Below are positions 23,134 to 25,723 of a stretch of 25,723 nucleotides of DNA, piece after piece. The stretch comes from Alphaproteobacteria bacterium (lineage in GTDB: Bacteria > Pseudomonadota > Alphaproteobacteria > UBA7887): NCBI GenBank assembly GCA_028289725.1, contig JANQOH010000389.1, forward strand, positions 1 through 25,723, in the 5' to 3' direction. A program made the position numbers and the translations under genes. Under the pieces are notes generated by a model. It saw only the letters and a program-made list of their open reading frames with translations, was not told where the DNA came from and made no database searches. Numbering within the stretch: the stretch's first letter is position 1; the number at the start of each line of letters is the position of its first letter.

Positions 23134-24516
23134 CTACGCCTTGATGAGGGTGCGCACCTGCGAGCCGGTCGCGACCGTACCGTCGTCACTGTAGGCCTCG
23201 TGATTGGCATCAATCTCATCTAATTTGTATAGATAATTGATCATCATTCCCGCCGATTGTTTGAAGCCCTTATCGGATCGATCGGCGAGATAATTCAGGC
23301 GTTCAAAACGTGCGCCATTCGTCAGATGAAAATGGCCGACCGGGTCAACGACCCGCCCCTGCCCCCCGCCATCGACGATGTATCGCACGCCGAGCTGCAA
23401 CAGCGGCGCGCGCAAGGACTTAGTGAGCTTTTTGTCCGCGAACCATTCCGTGTCCAAATTCTCAATAAGTGACCGGAGTTCGTCACGCTCCAGAATATCA
23501 CCGACCAGTTCACCCTCGGTCTCAAGCTGCGCACCGAGCCACCGCCGGAACCCGGGCATCGGCGATAGGGTCGAAAAAGTCGTAAGGTTGGGGAATTCCT
23601 GCTTGAGCAGATCGACCACGCGTTTGATCAGAAAGTTGCCCAGGCTGATCCCCGCCAAACCGCGCTGCGCATTGGAAATCGAGTAAAAGATCGCCGTGTC
23701 CACCGTTGTCGGGTCGATCCGAGGCGCATCTTCATCCAGCAAGTCGTGGATATTGTCGGCCAGACCATTGACCAGAGCGACTTCGACAAAGATCAGCGGC
23801 TCGCCTGGCATACGGGGATGAAAAAAAGCGAAACAACGCCGATCGGAATCGAGGCGATTCTTCAAATCCGACCAGGACTGAATGTGATGGACGGCCTCGT
23901 AGGCGATGAGCCGCTCCAACAACTCGGCCGAGGAATCCCAAGTGATCCGATGGAGTTTCAGAAAACCGACACCGAACCAAGACGCGAGGAGATCCTTCAA
24001 TTCAGGATCGAGGATCCTCCGCGCCACCGGATCGACTTCCAGTCCGCGGAGTTCGGCGCGCATATCGACGAGGAATTTCACGCCATCCGGCAACGCGCCG
24101 AAATACTGAAACAAAGCCAGACGCGCCGGGACCAGCGCTGCCCGCAGCGATTGCTCCGCGGCGACGCGCGCCGGTTCGTCGTGGGCGCCGATGACCGCGC
24201 GCGCGGCCGCATCGACCGGACCGCGCTGCGCACCAAATTCATGGGCCAGAAGTTCTAAGAATTGCTTCCGTCCGTCTTGGTCCAGCCCGAGATAGGCTTC
24301 ACCAAGATCGGCGGCGCGGGCCAACGCCGAGACCTGTCCCCCATGGGCATCCAAACACTCATCGATAGCGGAACGAAGCCGGTTCAGATCGCCGCTCGAA
24401 AGAACCGGGCCGACTGTTTCCGCCAGCGTGGCGGGACCGCGGCCAGCGACATCGTGCCAGGCGCTTCGAACGCGCCGAAGCGTGCGGTCTAAGAAGGACT
24501 CACGTGGTTCCGCCAT
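23134..24516 (-). CDS. Malonyl-CoA decarboxylase
   Basis: Converts malonyl-CoA to acetyl-CoA and CO2, used in malonate breakdown and in keeping malonyl-CoA low. The 460-residue length fits bacterial members. An N-terminal helical domain (about 30-160) precedes the GNAT-like catalytic domain. The family stretches are present: IFYSISNAQRGLAGISLGNF (276-295, with the catalytic-serine region), FSTLSPMPGFRRWL (314-327), and FHLTNGARFERLNYLAD (396-412) with His397, aligned with the catalytic His of the human enzyme. The start lies inside the end of the upstream NAD(P)HX repair gene (17-nt overlap). AAGGAG is 11 nt upstream. No malonyl-CoA synthetase or transporter is visible in the window. Confidence 0.95.
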   Translation of the reverse strand: MAEPRESFLDRTLRRVRSAWHDVAGRGPATLAETVGPVLSSGDLNRLRSAIDECLDAHGGQVSALARAADLGEAYLGLDQDGRKQFLELLAHEFGAQRGPVDAAARAVIGAHDEPARVAAEQSLRAALVPARLALFQYFGALPDGVKFLVDMRAELRGLEVDPVARRILDPELKDLLASWFGVGFLKLHRITWDSSAELLERLIAYEAVHHIQSWSDLKNRLDSDRRCFAFFHPRMPGEPLIFVEVALVNGLADNIHDLLDEDAPRIDPTTVDTAIFYSISNAQRGLAGISLGNFLIKRVVDLLKQEFPNLTTFSTLSPMPGFRRWLGAQLETEGELVGDILERDELRSLIENLDTEWFADKKLTKSLRAPLLQLGVRYIVDGGGQGRVVDPVGHFHLTNGARFERLNYLADRSDKGFKQSAGMMINYLYKLDEIDANHEAYSDDGTVATGSQVRTLIKA

Positions 24517-25723
24517 GCCGTTTGCCGCTCCTTTGTCGTTCCAGTCTTCGGAGAACGGCCGGCAAATAATCCGTTAGGTCCTCGCTAATCAACCCTGGTC
24601 CCGCTTCGATGGCAGATTCACCATGCAACCAACTCGCCATACAGGCAGCGTCAAACGCGTCCGCGCCAGCGGCCAATAGACCACCGATGAATCCCGCAAG
24701 CACATCGCCGGTTCCCGCGGTGGCCAGTGTCGGTGGGCTGTTGACGGAAACCGCCGCGCGCCCGTCGGGCGCTGCGATCACACTTTCCGGGCCTTTCAGC
24801 AGCACGACCGCGCCCGATTTCTGCGCCGCGTCACGGGCTCGCGCGATCCGATCACCGCTTGTCCCGAATAGGCGGGCATATTCGCCATCGTGGGGCGTGA
24901 GGACGCAGCCCGGGGCGCCGCCCGCCTCGGAAATGGCTGCGAACAGTTCTTCGGATCGATCGGCAAAGCTGGTCAGCGCATCGGCGTCGAGGACGCACCG
25001 TTTGTCGACACGGAGCGCGCGCAGCACCGCGTCACAGGTTGCGGGGCCGACGCCGTTGCCGGGCCCGATCACAAACGCATTTTTGCGCCTGTCATCAAGG
25101 AGCGCTTGAAAGTCTGACGCGTCGCGCAGTGGGCTGACCATGACGGAAGTCAGAGACGCCGCGTAGATTGAGAACGCGTCGTCGGGAACCGCCACGGTGA
25201 CCAATCCAGCGCCAACCCGGAGCGCGGCGCGCGCTGCCAGTCGCGCCGCGCCGGTCGTGGTCGCGCCCCCCACGACGACCGCATGGCCACGGTCATATTT
25301 GTGATGCATGGGCAACGGCCAGGGAAAACGATCGCGCCATACGTCCGGCCCATTCACGCGGACGGCCGGCGCAATTTCTTGGATAACCGATTTCGGAATA
25401 CCGATGTCGCCCACCACCAGCTCGCCGCACAAACCGCGGCCCGGCATCAGCAGATGACCGGGCTTCGGACGACCAAACGTCACGGTAAGCGACGCGGCCG
25501 GAGCCGCGCCCTTCACCGCACCGGTATCGCCATCGACACCCGATGGAACATCGATCGCAACGATTTCCGCGCTCCGGTTGGCCAGACTCGAAAACAAATC
25601 TGCGACCCCTCCGTCGACCGGACGCGAAAGGCCGGCCCCGAATATCGCGTCGACAATGAGCGTTTGCCCGCTCAGGACTTTTGGGCCGATCGGTGAAATT
25701 GCACCGGACCACCGCGCCGCCAT
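24500..25723 (-). CDS. nnr: Bifunctional NAD(P)H-hydrate epimerase / ADP-dependent NAD(P)H-hydrate dehydratase, N terminus outside the window
   Basis: Repairs hydrated NADH and NADPH (NADHX, NADPHX). The frame is open to the right edge and about 407 codons are visible; family members have about 480-515, so roughly the first 90 residues of the epimerase domain are missing. The Met at the edge is internal. Visible epimerase motifs are DAIFGAGLSRPVDG and DVPSGVDGDTG. The ribokinase-like dehydratase half begins near KYDRGHAVVVGG and shows VIGPGNGVG, LTPHDGEYARLFG, VVLLKGPESVI and the catalytic ATAGTGDVLAGFIGG. Its last 17 nt overlap the start of the malonyl-CoA decarboxylase gene, implying an operon. 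Confidence 0.95.
   Translation of the reverse strand: MAARWSGAISPIGPKVLSGQTLIVDAIFGAGLSRPVDGGVADLFSSLANRSAEIVAIDVPSGVDGDTGAVKGAAPAASLTVTFGRPKPGHLLMPGRGLCGELVVGDIGIPKSVIQEIAPAVRVNGPDVWRDRFPWPLPMHHKYDRGHAVVVGGATTTGAARLAARAALRVGAGLVTVAVPDDAFSIYAASLTSVMVSPLRDASDFQALLDDRRKNAFVIGPGNGVGPATCDAVLRALRVDKRCVLDADALTSFADRSEELFAAISEAGGAPGCVLTPHDGEYARLFGTSGDRIARARDAAQKSGAVVLLKGPESVIAAPDGRAAVSVNSPPTLATAGTGDVLAGFIGGLLAAGADAFDAACMASWLHGESAIEAGPGLISEDLTDYLPAVLRRLERQRSGKRHGGTT

Noticed and set aside
1..25723. CRISPR arrays, insertion sequences, prophage or toxin-antitoxin genes
   Set aside because: No regularly spaced direct repeats, transposase or integrase motifs, or small paired toxin-like genes were seen on either strand.

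Overview
The window is a stretch of core chromosome from an alphaproteobacterium with fairly high GC. The class is inferred from three things: a trigger factor-clpP-clpX-lon-HU block followed by a complete-style NADH dehydrogenase operon, tRNA genes with encoded CCA ends between them, and protein features typical of that class. Order and genus cannot be fixed from the sequence alone. Almost every gene lies on the minus strand. The only plus-strand genes are a small lipoprotein and an Lrp/AsnC regulator. I see no insertion sequence, prophage, CRISPR array or integrase.

Read in the direction of transcription (right to left), the layout is as follows. (1) 25723-22330: the C-terminal part of a bifunctional NAD(P)HX repair enzyme, a malonyl-CoA decarboxylase overlapping it by 17 nt, and a crotonase-family protein; these look like one operon. 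(2) 22272-19228: an Lrp/AsnC regulator divergent from an AceE-like homodimeric 2-oxo acid dehydrogenase E1 subunit. The pair resembles the MdeR/MdeB arrangement of pseudomonads, with an inverted repeat in the shared AT-rich gap. (3) 19137-12405: tRNA-Leu(TAG), tig, clpP, clpX, lon and hupB, a protein folding, proteolysis and nucleoid block whose members mostly have their own upstream gaps. (4) 12385-9839: the hupB terminator with a likely tRNA-Val(TAC) promoter embedded in it, a plus-strand lipoprotein, an FMN-dependent alpha-hydroxy acid dehydrogenase, tRNA-Asp(GTC) and a small membrane-anchored coiled-coil protein. (5) 9588-1: nuoA-B-C-D-E-F-G-H-I-J-K and the first 133 codons of nuoL, tightly packed with 1-10 nt overlaps. 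Together these encode proton-pumping respiratory complex I.

Complex I, the dehydrogenases and the acyl-CoA enzymes fit an aerobic, respiring heterotroph: alpha-hydroxy acids, 2-oxo acids and malonyl-CoA are turned into acetyl- or acyl-CoA, and the NADH is oxidised by complex I. NAD(P)HX repair also serves this NADH economy.

I found no convincing new multi-gene system. The points most worth a second look are a crotonase that lacks one catalytic Glu and carries a Tyr where E. coli methylmalonyl-CoA decarboxylase has its active-site Tyr, encoded beside malonyl-CoA decarboxylase; the regulator/E1 pair without E2 or E3 genes nearby; a promoter buried in the hupB terminator; a possibly leaderless membrane-protein gene; and a highly self-complementary leader in front of the small lipoprotein. 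All intergenic gaps are shorter than 300 nt and the sites seen in them are listed. Promoter and terminator calls are by eye.
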